Numbered from the stretch's first letter, positions 7,743-16,927 are shown. The stretch is 64,000 bases of DNA from Nocardia lijiangensis NBRC 108240 (GCF_001613045.1 NZ_BDBP01000049.1:1-64000); one strand, 5' to 3'. The notes: generated by a model from the sequence alone, not told the origin. Numbers and translations are program-made.

Positions 7743-9299
7743 CTAGCGCCGGGAATCCAGGTTTGGCACGACGAGATCCGAACGGAGCGTAGGCATGCCC
7801 TCGGGCGCGCCCGCGGTGATGAGCGTTTCCAGCAGGTTCGTGTCGAGGTGGTTCTCCATCAGATCCGCGAGCAGATCCAGTTGGGCGGTCCGCACGGCCG
7901 CAACCGAAGTCGCTTCGGCGGCAACGAAACCCGTGCGGCCCGCCCGCTGGGCGACTTCATCCAGCCAGGCGCGGCGGAAGTCGTCGGATTCCATCAGTCC
8001 GTGCAGGTGCGTTCCCCAGATCGCGCCGCGGACGCTGCCCTCCGGCTCCCCCGCCGCCGTGAGCCAGGTCGGGTCACCACTGCGTGTCACGCGTCCGTGG
8101 TGAATTTCGTAGCCGTGCAGGGGGATACCTTCGGCGGTCACCGCTTTGCCGTGACCGTCGGTGCGGCGCAATACCTTCGGCTCGGCGAACTCGATGTCGA
8201 GATCGAGCAGGCCGAGCCCGTCGACCGTGCCCGCAGCCGATTCCACGGTGTCGACGATGCGGCGGCCGAGCATCTGGTAGCCGCCGCAGATGCCGAGGAT
8301 GGGTCGCCCGGCCGCGGCGCGTTCGATCAGGGCGGCGGCGATTCCGCTGCGGCGCAACCATTCCAGATCCGACACCGTCGACTTGCTGCCGGGCAGCACC
8401 ACCAGGTCGGCATCCGTCAGACGGGAGGGATCGCGCACCCAGCGCACCGCGACGCCGGGTTCGCAGGCCAACGCTTCCACGTCGGTGGAGTTCGAGATGC
8501 GGGGCAGCCGGATGGCGGCGACCGTCAGCCATTCCGTTCCGGCGGGCGCGGCCGGGCGACCGACCGGGGCGTCGGCGACCGTGCCGAGCGAGTCCTCGGC
8601 ATCGATCCACAGATCCTCGGAGAACGGGACCACACCGAGGGTCGGCCGCCCGGTCAGCTCGGTCAGCCGATCCAGACCCGGTCGCAGCAGCTCCACGTCA
8701 CCGCGAAACTTGTTGATCACGAAGCCCGCGATGAGCCGCTGATCGGCGGGTTCCAGTACGGCCAGCGTGCCGAACAAATGCGCGAGCACCCCGCCGCGAT
8801 CGATGTCGCCGACGACGAGCACCGGCAGCCGCGCCGCCTCGGCCAGCCCCATGTTCGCCAGATCGGTGGCGCGCAGGTTGATCTCGGCGGGCGATCCGGC
8901 ACCCTCGCAGATCACTACGTCGAATTCGGTTCGTAGCGAGTCGAGTTCGGCCGCGACGACCGCCCGCAACTCCTGCCGGTGCCGGAAATAGTCCGCGGCG
9001 CCCACGGTGCCGACGGCCTTGCCGCGCACCACGAGCTGCGAGCGACGGTCACTGCCCGGTTTCAACAGCACGGGGTTGAACCGCACGCTCGGCTCCAGAC
9101 CGCAGGCCTGCGCCTGGAGCGCCTGTGCGCGCCCGATCTCGCCGCCGTCCAGCGTGACGACGGAGTTGTTGGACATGTTCTGCGCCTTGAACGGCGCCAC
9201 CCGCACACCCTTCCTGGCCAGCATGCGGCAGATACCGGCCACCACAACGCTTTTCCCCGCGTCGGAGGTGGTGCCGGCGACGAGCAGCGCGCCTTTCAT
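7743..9299 (-). CDS. cobQ: Cobyric acid synthase (glutamine-hydrolysing)
   Basis: 518 residues, full length. CobQ amidates side chains b, d, e and g of adenosyl-cobyrinic acid a,c-diamide in cobalamin synthesis. The N-terminal ATPase has the modified P-loop GTTSDAGKS (9-17) and the NMSNNS and CEGAGSPAEINL motifs. The C-terminal glutaminase domain has its nucleophile Cys338 in LGICGGYQMLG and the histidine in GTHLHGLME. The ATG at 9299 starts with MKGALLVAG as in homologues. It lies 43 bp downstream of the methionine aminopeptidase gene. No cobalamin riboswitch is visible near it. Confidence 0.96.
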   Translation of the reverse strand: MKGALLVAGTTSDAGKSVVVAGICRMLARKGVRVAPFKAQNMSNNSVVTLDGGEIGRAQALQAQACGLEPSVRFNPVLLKPGSDRRSQLVVRGKAVGTVGAADYFRHRQELRAVVAAELDSLRTEFDVVICEGAGSPAEINLRATDLANMGLAEAARLPVLVVGDIDRGGVLAHLFGTLAVLEPADQRLIAGFVINKFRGDVELLRPGLDRLTELTGRPTLGVVPFSEDLWIDAEDSLGTVADAPVGRPAAPAGTEWLTVAAIRLPRISNSTDVEALACEPGVAVRWVRDPSRLTDADLVVLPGSKSTVSDLEWLRRSGIAAALIERAAAGRPILGICGGYQMLGRRIVDTVESAAGTVDGLGLLDLDIEFAEPKVLRRTDGHGKAVTAEGIPLHGYEIHHGRVTRSGDPTWLTAAGEPEGSVRGAIWGTHLHGLMESDDFRRAWLDEVAQRAGRTGFVAAEATSVAAVRTAQLDLLADLMENHLDTNLLETLITAGAPEGMPTLRSDLVVPNLDSRR

Positions 9300-9342
9300 C
9301 GCGCCCGCTCCCGACCACGGAGAGCGGGGCCGCGGCGGGCGC

Positions 9343-10206
9343 TCACGGCAGGGTGAGGATGTCCGCGCCGGTCTCGGTGACGACCAGGGTGTGCTCGAAC
9401 TGCGCGGTCCACTTGCGGTCCTTGGTGACCACGGTCCAGCCGTCGTCCCAGATCTCGTAGTCGATGCCGCCGAGGTTGATCATCGGCTCGATGGTGAAGG
9501 TCATGCCCGGCTCGATGACCGATTCCACGGCGGGCTGGTCGTAGTGCAGGATCACCAGGCCGCTGTGGAAGGTGGGACCGACGCCGTGGCCGGTGAAGTC
9601 GCGCACCACGCCGTAACCGAATCGGTTGGCGTAGGACTCGATGACGCGGCCGATCACGTTGAGCGCCCGGCCGGGGCGGACCGCCTTGATGGCCCGCATG
9701 GTGGCCTCCTCGGTCCGCTCCACCAGCAGCCGGACCTCCTCGTCCACGTCACCGGCGAGGAAGGTCTTGTTGGTGTCGCCGTGCACGCCGTGGATGTAGG
9801 CGGTGACGTCGATATTGACGATGTCGCCGTCCTCGATCACGGTGGAGTCCGGAATGCCGTGGCAGATCACCTCGTTCAGCGAGGTGCAGCAGGACTTCGG
9901 AAAACCCTTGTAGCCCAGCGTCGACGGGTAGGCGCCGTGGTCGCAGAGGAATTCGTGGGCGATGCGGTCCAGTTCGTCGGTGGTGACGCCGGGGGCGACC
10001 GCCTTGCCCGCCTCTTCGAGCGCCTGCGCCGCGATCTTGCCCGCGATACGCATCTGCTCGATGGTTTCCGGCGTCTGCACCCAGGGCTCACGCCCCTCGT
10101 TGACGGTCTTCTTCCACGCGTACTCCGGTCGCTCGATGGAGCGCGGCACCTCGCGGGTGGGCGAGAGCGTGCCGGGAACGAGTGGTTTGCGGGTACGCAC
10201 GGACAT
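9343..10206 (-). CDS. map: Type I methionine aminopeptidase
   Basis: 287 residues from the ATG at 10206 (MSVRTRKPLVPG). It removes the initiator methionine from new proteins in the cytosol. The dimetal ligands are visible in order: DIVNIDVTAYIHGVHGDTNKTF (two Asp), GHGVGPTFHS (His), FTIEPMIN (Glu) and QFEHTLVVTE (Glu). The N-terminal extension (about 40 residues, with the proline-rich SH3-ligand-like start) matches the actinobacterial MapB type. Upstream reading in the same frame would run into marR and is rejected. Confidence 0.95.
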   Translation of the reverse strand: MSVRTRKPLVPGTLSPTREVPRSIERPEYAWKKTVNEGREPWVQTPETIEQMRIAGKIAAQALEEAGKAVAPGVTTDELDRIAHEFLCDHGAYPSTLGYKGFPKSCCTSLNEVICHGIPDSTVIEDGDIVNIDVTAYIHGVHGDTNKTFLAGDVDEEVRLLVERTEEATMRAIKAVRPGRALNVIGRVIESYANRFGYGVVRDFTGHGVGPTFHSGLVILHYDQPAVESVIEPGMTFTIEPMINLGGIDYEIWDDGWTVVTKDRKWTAQFEHTLVVTETGADILTLP

Positions 10207-10291
10207 GGGACCAGAGTATCCGTACCCGGTCGGTGGTACCCGCCCGCCCGCGCCGGGGTTTCCGCTGCCTGCGGCTGCTTCGCAGGCGTGC

Positions 10292-10840
10292 CTATGCGGG
10301 GGCGTCCGCCGGAGGAGCGTGTGCGGCGGTGCGGGCAAGGCTGTCCTCGATGTTTTGCAGGATCCGTAGGGCCTCGGCTTGCTGTTGGGGGGTGAGGTCG
10401 CCGGTCGTGGCGTCTTCGAGTTCGGCCCAGATGCGTTCGACCTGTCGGCGTAGTGCGTGGCTGGCCGTGGTGGGTTCGACGATGGCAGCACGTTTGTCGT
10501 CAGGGCAGGGGCGGCGGCGGACGAAGCCGGCGTTTTCCAGACGTTTGATGCTGCGGGCCATGGTGGCGGCGTCGGAGTCGAGCATGCGGACGAGGTCGGT
10601 CTGTCGCTGGGGACCGGTTTCCCACAGGTGCATCATGACGATCTCCTGACCGAGATGGAGGCCGACGCGGCGCAGGAGCTGTCCGGCGATCATGCGGTGC
10701 AGGCGGGCGACGCGGAAGATCGCGTGGCTGACGGGGCCGGCGTGGGCGGCGGCGGGCACGGGAACCGTCGTGGTGGGCGCCGTCGCTTCGAACGTCTGGT
10801 CTTGCGTGTCCCGGCGTGCTGCCCGGCTCATCGATCCCAT
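10292..10840 (-). CDS. MarR-family transcriptional regulator
   Basis: 182 residues from the ATG at 10840 (or 10831). The winged helix-turn-helix spans about 70-130: GPQRQTDLVRMLDSDAATMARSIKRLENAGFVRRRPCPDDKRA. This carries the conserved D-x-R/K wing of MarR proteins. A 35-residue Ala/Thr/Pro-rich N-terminal tail precedes it. It is divergent from the Old Yellow Enzyme gene and two similar palindromes lie between them, so it probably represses itself and the flavin oxidoreductase/quinone reductase pair in response to an electrophile or quinone. The effector is an inference. Confidence 0.9.
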   Translation of the reverse strand: MGSMSRAARRDTQDQTFEATAPTTTVPVPAAAHAGPVSHAIFRVARLHRMIAGQLLRRVGLHLGQEIVMMHLWETGPQRQTDLVRMLDSDAATMARSIKRLENAGFVRRRPCPDDKRAAIVEPTTASHALRRQVERIWAELEDATTGDLTPQQQAEALRILQNIEDSLARTAAHAPPADAPA

Positions 10841-10855
10841 CCTTTCCGCCGGACG

Positions 10856-10867
10856 CTGTCCGGACAG
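10856..10867. promoter_or_regulatory. Palindrome CTGTCCGGACAG, putative MarR operator 1
   Basis: A perfect 12-bp palindrome 16 bp upstream of the marR start. Its right half GGACAGTAA resembles the second site at 10985-11004 (GGACAGGTAA), so the two are likely bound by the same regulator. Confidence 0.5.
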
Positions 10868-10984
10868 TAATCAGCATACCCGAACCCACCCCCTGACGTA
10901 CCACCACTGTGAACAGGTGGTTTTTGGCAAAATTGACCGAGTTGTGGTGCGGATCACGTTGCGGCGGGGAAGCTAGTGAGTGAT

Positions 10985-11004
10985 TTACTTGTTCGGACAG
11001 GTAA
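10985..11004. promoter_or_regulatory. 20-bp palindrome TTACTTGTTCGGACAGGTAA, putative MarR operator 2
   Basis: Eight of ten base pairs are symmetric. It lies 68 bp upstream of the flavin oxidoreductase start and shares the core TTCGGACAG/TCCGGACAG with the site next to marR. This is the length and symmetry expected of a MarR-family site. Confidence 0.55.
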
Positions 11005-11071
11005 TTCTGGCAGGGCGGCGCTGGAGACCCCCGGACCGCGCTGCCTCCCAACTCTGACGAAGGGAATGATC

Positions 11072-12151
11072 ATGACGACCGTGTTCGATCCGATCGACCT
11101 GGGCGGCAAGCGCCTGGCCAACCGCATAGCGATGGCACCGATGACCCGTAGCCGCGCCTACGGACCGGGCGCCACCGCGACGGAGCTGATGGCGACCTAC
11201 TACGCCCAGCGGGCAAGCGCCGGTCTGATCATCACCGAGGGCATCCAGCCGTCGGTGGTCGGTCAGGGCTACCCCGACACCCCGGGCCTGCACTCCGCCG
11301 AGCAGGTCGCTGCCTGGCGGCAGGTGACCGACGCGGTCCACCGCGAGGGCGGGGTGATCTTCGCGCAGCTGATGCACACGGGCCGTATCGGCCACCCCAG
11401 CCTGCTGCCCGACGGCCTGATCCCGGTGGGTCCCTCCGCCGTCGCCGCGAAGGGCCAGGTGTACACCCACCAGGGCCCTCAGGACTTCGTCACGCCGACG
11501 GAACTGGAGCACGACGAGATCGTGCGGACGATCGCCGACTTCGCCGCCGCGGCGCGCAACGCGATCGCCGCGGGATTCGACGGGGTGGAGCTCCACGGGG
11601 CGAACGGCTACCTGATCCACCAGTTCCTCTCCCCCAACGCCAATCAGCGCACAGACACCTGGGGAGGAGATGCCGCGGGCCGGGTGCGTTTCGCTGTAGA
11701 GGTCGCCGCGGCCGTCGCGGAGGCGATCGGCGCCCACCGAACCGGTATCCGCATTTCCCCCGGCGCCCCCTTCAACGACATCTCCGAGACGGACACGGTG
11801 GATCTGGAGGAGACCTACACCGCCCTGGTGGCCGGTCTCGCCGCACTGGACCTGGCCTATCTGCACGTGCTCGAAGGCCCCGACCAGAGTCTGACCGAGC
11901 GCCTCCGCAAGGACTGGCCCGGCACGTTCGTCCTCAACCCGTTCACGCACCCCGAACCCACTGGTCACGGCTCCCTCGGCCTGATCGAGGACGGCGCGGC
12001 GGACGTGATCGCCTTCGGCGCGCTGTTCCTGGCCAACCCGGACCTGCCCCGCCGCCTGGCGACCGACGGTCCCTACAACGCGCCCGACCGGGCCACCTTC
12101 TACGGCGGCGACGAGCGCGGCTACACCGACTACCCGGCCCTACCCGCCTGA
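11072..12151 (+). CDS. Old Yellow Enzyme-family NADH:flavin oxidoreductase (ene-reductase)
   Basis: 359 residues from the ATG at 11072, preceded at 6 bp by GAAGGGA; an ATG at 11066 is too close to that site. The TIM-barrel FMN enzyme reduces activated C=C bonds (quinones, enones, nitro compounds) with NAD(P)H. Family marks include NRIAMAPMTRSRA (N-terminus), the ligand pair in GVELHGANGYLIHQFLSP and the FMN phosphate region DVIAFGALFLANPDLPRRL. It is followed 105 bp later by a quinone-reductase gene and is divergent from marR, suggesting an inducible detoxification unit. Confidence 0.92.
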   Translation: MTTVFDPIDLGGKRLANRIAMAPMTRSRAYGPGATATELMATYYAQRASAGLIITEGIQPSVVGQGYPDTPGLHSAEQVAAWRQVTDAVHREGGVIFAQLMHTGRIGHPSLLPDGLIPVGPSAVAAKGQVYTHQGPQDFVTPTELEHDEIVRTIADFAAAARNAIAAGFDGVELHGANGYLIHQFLSPNANQRTDTWGGDAAGRVRFAVEVAAAVAEAIGAHRTGIRISPGAPFNDISETDTVDLEETYTALVAGLAALDLAYLHVLEGPDQSLTERLRKDWPGTFVLNPFTHPEPTGHGSLGLIEDGAADVIAFGALFLANPDLPRRLATDGPYNAPDRATFYGGDERGYTDYPALPA

Positions 12152-12256
12152 TCAGCCACCACAACCGATCGAGGACCGGCGCCGACCCCTGGCGCGCTCC
12201 CGCCGAACCCCTATCCCCCTTTTCGAAACCTGCACCACTCACGCGAAGGACTCACC

Positions 12257-13234
12257 ATGACCGCCATTACCCGCAGACTCCAGCACGCCGCCTACGGCGG
12301 CCCTGAGGTACTCGAAGTGACCGAGGTGCCGCTGCCCGAGCCCGGCCCCGGCCAGGTCCGCGTCCGCATCCACGCCGCAGGCGCCAACGCCCTGGACTCC
12401 AAGAAGCGCCGGGGCCTGTTCGCTCCCGGCCAGAAGGCCCCCGCCGATCCCCAGCCGCTGGGCTTGGAGATGGCCGGTGTCATCGACGCCCTCGGTCCCG
12501 GCGTCACGCAGTGGAAGATCGGCCAGCCGGTGCTGGGAAGCACCACCCGAATGGACGCCGTCGCCACCCACGCCCTGGCCGATATCGACCACATCGTCGC
12601 CAAGCCCGACACCCTCACCTTCGAGCAAGCCGCCGCACTGCCGGTCGCAGCGGAGACCGCCTATCGCACCCTGCGCGAACTCGGCCTGGCCGCCGGCCAG
12701 ACCCTGCTGGTCCACGCCGCCGCCGGCGGCGTCGGCCTCATAGCCGTCCAGCTCGCCCGCGCCTGGGGCGCCACCGTCATCGGCACCGCCGGCGAAGCCA
12801 ACCACCCCTTCCTCCACGAGCTCGGCGCCATCCCGGTCACCTACGGCGACGGCCTGGCCGAACGGGTACGCGCCGCGGCCCCGCAAGGCGTCGACGCCGT
12901 CCTCGACGCCTCCGGACGCGGCGTCCTGCCCCTGTCCGTCGAACTCACCGGGAGCCCGGACAACGTCATCACCATCGCCGACCTCGACGCCGCCCGGCAC
13001 GGCGTGCGCTTCTCCCGGGGGAGCCTGCCCCTCCCGCAGGTCTGGGCGGACGTCCTGCCCCTGATCGAGGACGGCCGCCTGAGCATGCCCATCGAGGCGG
13101 TCTTCTCCCTACAGGAGGCGGGCGACGCCTACCGCCGCCTCGACACCGGCCACCTGCGCGGGAAGATCGTCATCTCGACCAGGGCGCCTCTCGCCCCGGC
13201 GACCCGGGCAGTCCTCGACACTGCCAACCAGTGA
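12257..13234 (+). CDS. NADP-dependent quinone/enone oxidoreductase (MDR superfamily)
   Basis: 325 residues; ATG at 12257 with GAAGGA 8 bp upstream. The N-terminal GroES-like domain has LEVTEVPLPEPGPGQVRVRI, and the Rossmann nucleotide site is LLVHAAAGGVGLIAVQLA (about 150-167). No zinc-binding cysteine cluster is seen, so it belongs to the zinc-free quinone reductase branch. The codons are very cytosine-rich, and the intergenic region lacks a terminator, so it is probably co-expressed with the upstream ene-reductase under MarR control. Confidence 0.9.
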   Translation: MTAITRRLQHAAYGGPEVLEVTEVPLPEPGPGQVRVRIHAAGANALDSKKRRGLFAPGQKAPADPQPLGLEMAGVIDALGPGVTQWKIGQPVLGSTTRMDAVATHALADIDHIVAKPDTLTFEQAAALPVAAETAYRTLRELGLAAGQTLLVHAAAGGVGLIAVQLARAWGATVIGTAGEANHPFLHELGAIPVTYGDGLAERVRAAAPQGVDAVLDASGRGVLPLSVELTGSPDNVITIADLDAARHGVRFSRGSLPLPQVWADVLPLIEDGRLSMPIEAVFSLQEAGDAYRRLDTGHLRGKIVISTRAPLAPATRAVLDTANQ

Positions 13235-13261
13235 CCCATCCCCACGGAATCCGACAGTGGG

Positions 13262-15580
13262 TCAACCAGATCCGTGCGTCACTGCCCACGCGGCAATCTG
13301 CGCGCGAGAAGTGAAGCCGAGTTTGGTGAGGATGTGCTCGACGTGCCCTTCGGCGGTTCGGCGGGAGATGACCAGTTGGGCGGCGATTTGCTTGTTGGTC
13401 CACCCCTGCGCCACAAGGTCGGCGACCTCGCGCTCCCGGCGCGTCAGTGGCGCCGATACCTCCTCCGCGGGCGGTGAGGGTGCAGGAGCGCGGTTCTCTG
13501 CCAGTGCATAGTCGACTGCTTGCTCCAGGGACAGTTGCGCGCCGGTTCGAAAGGCAGTGGTGAACGGGTCGTCGCCCATGTCGTGCCGGAGCCTGGCCTC
13601 ACACTGCTGATGGTCGGCGCGTAGGTGGCCGAACCCGGACAGAGCGGACCCGGACAGCTCCCAGGTTGCCTGGGCCGCGCCCAACAGTGTGGCGGCCCGT
13701 TCGCCGGCATTTTCTGCAAGGGCGCACCAGCCCAGCACCTCCAGACACTGGGCGATACCGTACTGATCGTGGGAGAGCGGCTTCTCCCGAAGTGCGTTCC
13801 GGACCAGTGTGGCTGCGCGTCCTGTTCGGCCTTGTCGGTACTGCTCCAGGGCCACTGCCCAGCGCGCGTGCGTACGGGACCAGTGCGCTTCCTGTGCCTC
13901 GCACAGGGACAGGCACCGCTCGGCGCGGTCGGCGGCGCGCGGGTTGTGGAGATTGAAGTAGGCGGTGCTGAGCATGAAGCAGGTGACCGCGGCCGAGCCG
14001 GGGTCCTCCCTGATGTCGTGGCGTAGGAGCGCATCCTCCAGCAGGGGCACAGCGACGGCGAAGTCGGCACGGAACAAGGCGGTGAGGCCTGCGATGGTCA
14101 CGGCGGCGCGCGCTAGATCCGGATCTTTCTGCACACCATCCGGCAGAGTGCGGAACTGCTCCATCCGCGCCTTCGCACCGTCGTTGTTGCCCTGCAGGAG
14201 AGCGAGCAGCCCATCGACGCACAGTGCCTTCGCCTTGACAGGGGTCGGCGCCGAATCCAGCTCGAGCCCCCGGGCAATCCAACGCCGCCCTTCACCGAGG
14301 GAACCGAAGCCCAAGCGGTGGTTCCACATCGATGCAGCCAGCCCAAGCCCGGCACGGGCCTGCCCGGGCTCGGTCATACAGAATTCCAATGCGGCACGCA
14401 GATTCGGGTGTTCCGCGCGCAGCATGGCGAACCATTCGAACTGCCGGGGACCGAACCACTCCGCCTCGGCCTGCTCGGCAAGGTGCTGGTAGTAGTCACG
14501 ATGACGTGCGCGGAGCGCCCCCTCTTCACCCGAGGCCACCAACTGGTCCTGTCCATACCGGCGCAGGGTCTCCAGCATCCAGTAACGAAGCCGGGTGCCG
14601 CGCTCCTCGCAGGCGATGACCGACTTGTCCACCAAACCTGCGATGAGCTCGAGCACCTCAGCCTGCTCGATACCCTCTCCAGAGCAGACGGCTTCGGCCG
14701 CGTGAAGATCGAAGCCGTCGGAGAACACCGACAGCCGCGACCACAGCAGTCGCTCGGCCGGCGAACACAGTTCGAAGCTCCAGTCGACAGCGGCACGCAG
14801 CGTGCGATGGCGCGGCAGCCCGGCGCGCGATCCGCCGGTCAGCAAGGCGAAGCGGTCATCGAGCCTGTGTAAGAGCTCATCCACCGACAGCACATTCGCT
14901 CTCGCGGCGGCCAGCTCGATCGCCAGCGGAATCCCATCCAAGCGGTGGCAGATGCGACCGATCGCCCTGATTTTCTCGGGCGTGAGCGCGAAATCCGGGC
15001 GTATGGCTATCGCACGGTCGGTGAACAAACGTACTGCTTCGCACTGCGTCATCGCTTCCGTCGCGCCCACCGCATCCGGTTCCGGAAGAGACAACGGCGG
15101 CACCGGCATGGCATATTCGCCCTGTATCCTCATGATTTGCCGGCTGGTCGCCAGAACCTGCAGATCTGTAATCGCGCGCAGCAATGTGGTCACAAGGGCG
15201 GCGCACGACTCCAGCAGATGCTCGCAATTGTCCAAAACGAGCAGCAGCCGTTGGCCTTTCAGGTAATCCGTCAATACCTCGACCGGTTCGCGCCCCGACT
15301 CGTTTCCCAACCTCAGCTTGGCGGCAATCGCTTGCGCCAGCAGGCTCCCATCCTCCAGCGACGCCAGCTCCACAAACCAGACCCCACCCGGGAAAGAACG
15401 ACGCACCTCGCTGGCGACACGCAGCGCCAACCGGGTCTTGCCGATGCCGCCCGCACCGGTCAACGTCACCAACCGGCCCGATGTGAGCAGCTGCCTCACC
15501 CTCGAAACCTCGGTCCGTCGGCCGACAAAGCTGGTCATTTCCACCGGCAAGGTGCGTGCATCCCCTACCGCACCACCCAT
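13262..15580 (-). CDS. Large LuxR-family regulator with STAND ATPase core
   Basis: 772 residues. The order is a P-loop NTPase (FVGRRTEV at 18-25, Walker A GAGGIGKT at 42-49, Walker B LLLVLDNCEHL at about 110-120, and a LATSR sensor), a winged-helix/arm region (DGIPLAIELAAAR), a helical TPR-like middle, and a C-terminal LuxR helix-turn-helix (LTRREREVADLVAQGWTNKQIAAQLVISRRTAEGHV, about 705-740). It resembles the mycobacterial ATPase-LuxR proteins without the cyclase domain. The ligand and regulon are unknown; it is convergent with the quinone reductase gene (27 bp between stops). Confidence 0.92.
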   Translation of the reverse strand: MGGAVGDARTLPVEMTSFVGRRTEVSRVRQLLTSGRLVTLTGAGGIGKTRLALRVASEVRRSFPGGVWFVELASLEDGSLLAQAIAAKLRLGNESGREPVEVLTDYLKGQRLLLVLDNCEHLLESCAALVTTLLRAITDLQVLATSRQIMRIQGEYAMPVPPLSLPEPDAVGATEAMTQCEAVRLFTDRAIAIRPDFALTPEKIRAIGRICHRLDGIPLAIELAAARANVLSVDELLHRLDDRFALLTGGSRAGLPRHRTLRAAVDWSFELCSPAERLLWSRLSVFSDGFDLHAAEAVCSGEGIEQAEVLELIAGLVDKSVIACEERGTRLRYWMLETLRRYGQDQLVASGEEGALRARHRDYYQHLAEQAEAEWFGPRQFEWFAMLRAEHPNLRAALEFCMTEPGQARAGLGLAASMWNHRLGFGSLGEGRRWIARGLELDSAPTPVKAKALCVDGLLALLQGNNDGAKARMEQFRTLPDGVQKDPDLARAAVTIAGLTALFRADFAVAVPLLEDALLRHDIREDPGSAAVTCFMLSTAYFNLHNPRAADRAERCLSLCEAQEAHWSRTHARWAVALEQYRQGRTGRAATLVRNALREKPLSHDQYGIAQCLEVLGWCALAENAGERAATLLGAAQATWELSGSALSGFGHLRADHQQCEARLRHDMGDDPFTTAFRTGAQLSLEQAVDYALAENRAPAPSPPAEEVSAPLTRREREVADLVAQGWTNKQIAAQLVISRRTAEGHVEHILTKLGFTSRAQIAAWAVTHGSG

Positions 15581-15784
15581 AGCTGCAGAATACGCCGCGC
15601 ACCAGCTAGCTCTACGAGCTGCAGATATAGGTATAGGAATGGGTATTTTCGCCCGTTTCTACGTAGTGCCGGTCCTGTGATGCTCATGCAACCGGAATAA
15701 GCAGGAGGTTGACGTTGATAGCTGTTGACAAAGATCACCGGCCGACACGGCGGCGCGACACCGAGCGGCGGCAGGAGGCCGGAG

Positions 15785-16036
15785 ATGGATGATGCGCGTC
15801 GAACCGAAGCAGACGGCCTGTACGTGACGTGGCGCTTGGTTCAGCATCATCTGATCTCGATCGTCGCCGTGCACAACGCATCCGACGCCTCGCCGGTCGT
15901 AGCGTTCGGCCCCGATATGTTGTCGGATCTCGCGCGAGCACGAGAGCTGCTGCCGGAGCTGACGAAGCTGTGGGACGCCGTGCGCCACGACTACTGGACC
16001 AATTTCATTGCTCCGCACCCGCAGGTGACCAGATGA
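15785..16036 (+). CDS. Small hypothetical protein
   Basis: 83 residues from the ATG at 15785, which is preceded by GGAGGCCGGAG; an in-frame start at 15725 has no such site. The sequence (TWRLVQHHLISIVAVHNASDASPVVAFGPDMLSDLARARELLPELTKLWDAVRHDYW) has mixed strand and helix character, no signal peptide and no recognised domain. It is convergent with the phosphonate-cluster regulator. Confidence 0.55.
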   Translation: MDDARRTEADGLYVTWRLVQHHLISIVAVHNASDASPVVAFGPDMLSDLARARELLPELTKLWDAVRHDYWTNFIAPHPQVTR

Positions 16037-16061
16037 GGGCAATCGCAACTCCGGTGAGCGG

Positions 16062-16829
16062 CTATGTCGACAGGCACGCCTCGAACGCGATCCGGTCGCC
16101 GCGGTACAGGGCGCGCACCCGTTCGATCGGCGCACCGTCGTCGTCGACGCTGCGCCGGTGCAGCAACAGCAGCGGCAGCGCCGTGGTGCATTCCAGCAGG
16201 GCGGCCTCACGCGGGGAGGCCAGCACCGTCTCGATGCGTTCGGTGGCGGCGCCGAATTCCACGCCCGAGGCGCGCACCGCGGCGTAGAGCGAGGTCGTCG
16301 GGTCGTAGTCGTCGCGCAATCCGGCGAAGCGCGCCAGCGGCAGGAAGGTGCTCTCCAGTCCGATGCGCTCGCCGTCGGCGAGCAGCAGCCGTTCCAGGTG
16401 CATGACCGGCGTGCCCGCGGCGAGCCCGAGATCGCGGGCGGTGTCCGCGTCGGCGGGGACGTCCTCCCAGGTGACCAGGATGCGACCGGGCACCCGGCCC
16501 AGGCTCAGCGCGCCCTCGGTGTAGGAGCGCAGCGACAGCGGCTGCACCATCTTCGGCCGCGAGACCACCGTGCCACGGCCCTGCCGCCGAATCCGGCCCT
16601 CCACCAAGAGATCCCGCAGCGCCTGCCGGACGGTTTCGCGGGCGACCTCGAACCGCACGGCAAGCTCGCGCTCCGAGGGCACCGGATCGCCCTCGGCCAG
16701 TTCGCCGATCATCCCCTCCAGCTCGGTGCGCACCCGATACGACTTCGGCAAGCGCTCCGGAAGGGCCAATTCGGCGCTCCCGCCGGATGTCTCGCCACGC
16801 CGGCCGCGCGTCACCTCCGTTGCTTCCAT
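16062..16829 (-). CDS. GntR/HutC-family regulator of the phosphonate cluster
   Basis: 255 residues. An N-terminal winged helix (about 30-95; GDPVPSERELAVRFEVARETVRQALRDLLVEGRIRRQGRGTVV) is followed by a UTRA ligand-binding domain typical of HutC-type GntR proteins (LGLAAGTPVMHLERLLLADGERIGLESTFLP). It is divergent from the FAD oxidoreductase gene; two GGTCTA-containing palindromes lie between them and are the likely binding sites. It probably represses the phosphonate genes and is relieved by a phosphonate or its breakdown product; the ligand is inferred from context only. Confidence 0.9.
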   Translation of the reverse strand: MEATEVTRGRRGETSGGSAELALPERLPKSYRVRTELEGMIGELAEGDPVPSERELAVRFEVARETVRQALRDLLVEGRIRRQGRGTVVSRPKMVQPLSLRSYTEGALSLGRVPGRILVTWEDVPADADTARDLGLAAGTPVMHLERLLLADGERIGLESTFLPLARFAGLRDDYDPTTSLYAAVRASGVEFGAATERIETVLASPREAALLECTTALPLLLLHRRSVDDDGAPIERVRALYRGDRIAFEACLST

Positions 16830-16847
16830 GCCCGACAGCCTACCCGC

Positions 16848-16865
16848 AATTGGTCTATACCAATT
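16848..16865. promoter_or_regulatory. HutC-type operator 1 (AATTGGTCTATACCAATT)
   Basis: Inverted repeat with 7-bp arms AATTGGT/ACCAATT, 19 bp upstream of the regulator start. The core GGTCTATACC matches the dre-like GGTCTAGACC motif known for HutC-type GntR regulators such as DasR. Confidence 0.65.
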
Positions 16866-16898
16866 ATTAACCCGGCGTTCGCATGCGCAACACCCATC

Positions 16899-16908
16899 GG
16901 TCTAGACC
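16899..16908. promoter_or_regulatory. HutC-type operator 2 (GGTCTAGACC)
   Basis: A perfect 10-bp palindrome identical to the core of DasR-type sites. It lies 10 bp before the first ATG of the FAD oxidoreductase (16919) and 19 bp before the likely start at 16928, so bound regulator would block transcription or initiation. Confidence 0.65.
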
Positions 16909-16927
16909 ATTGCTCACCATGGGTTCC

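Noticed and set aside
7643..9342. Cobalamin riboswitch next to cobQ
   Set aside because: Spacers around cobQ are 43-100 bp and show no B12-box-like sequence or long leader.
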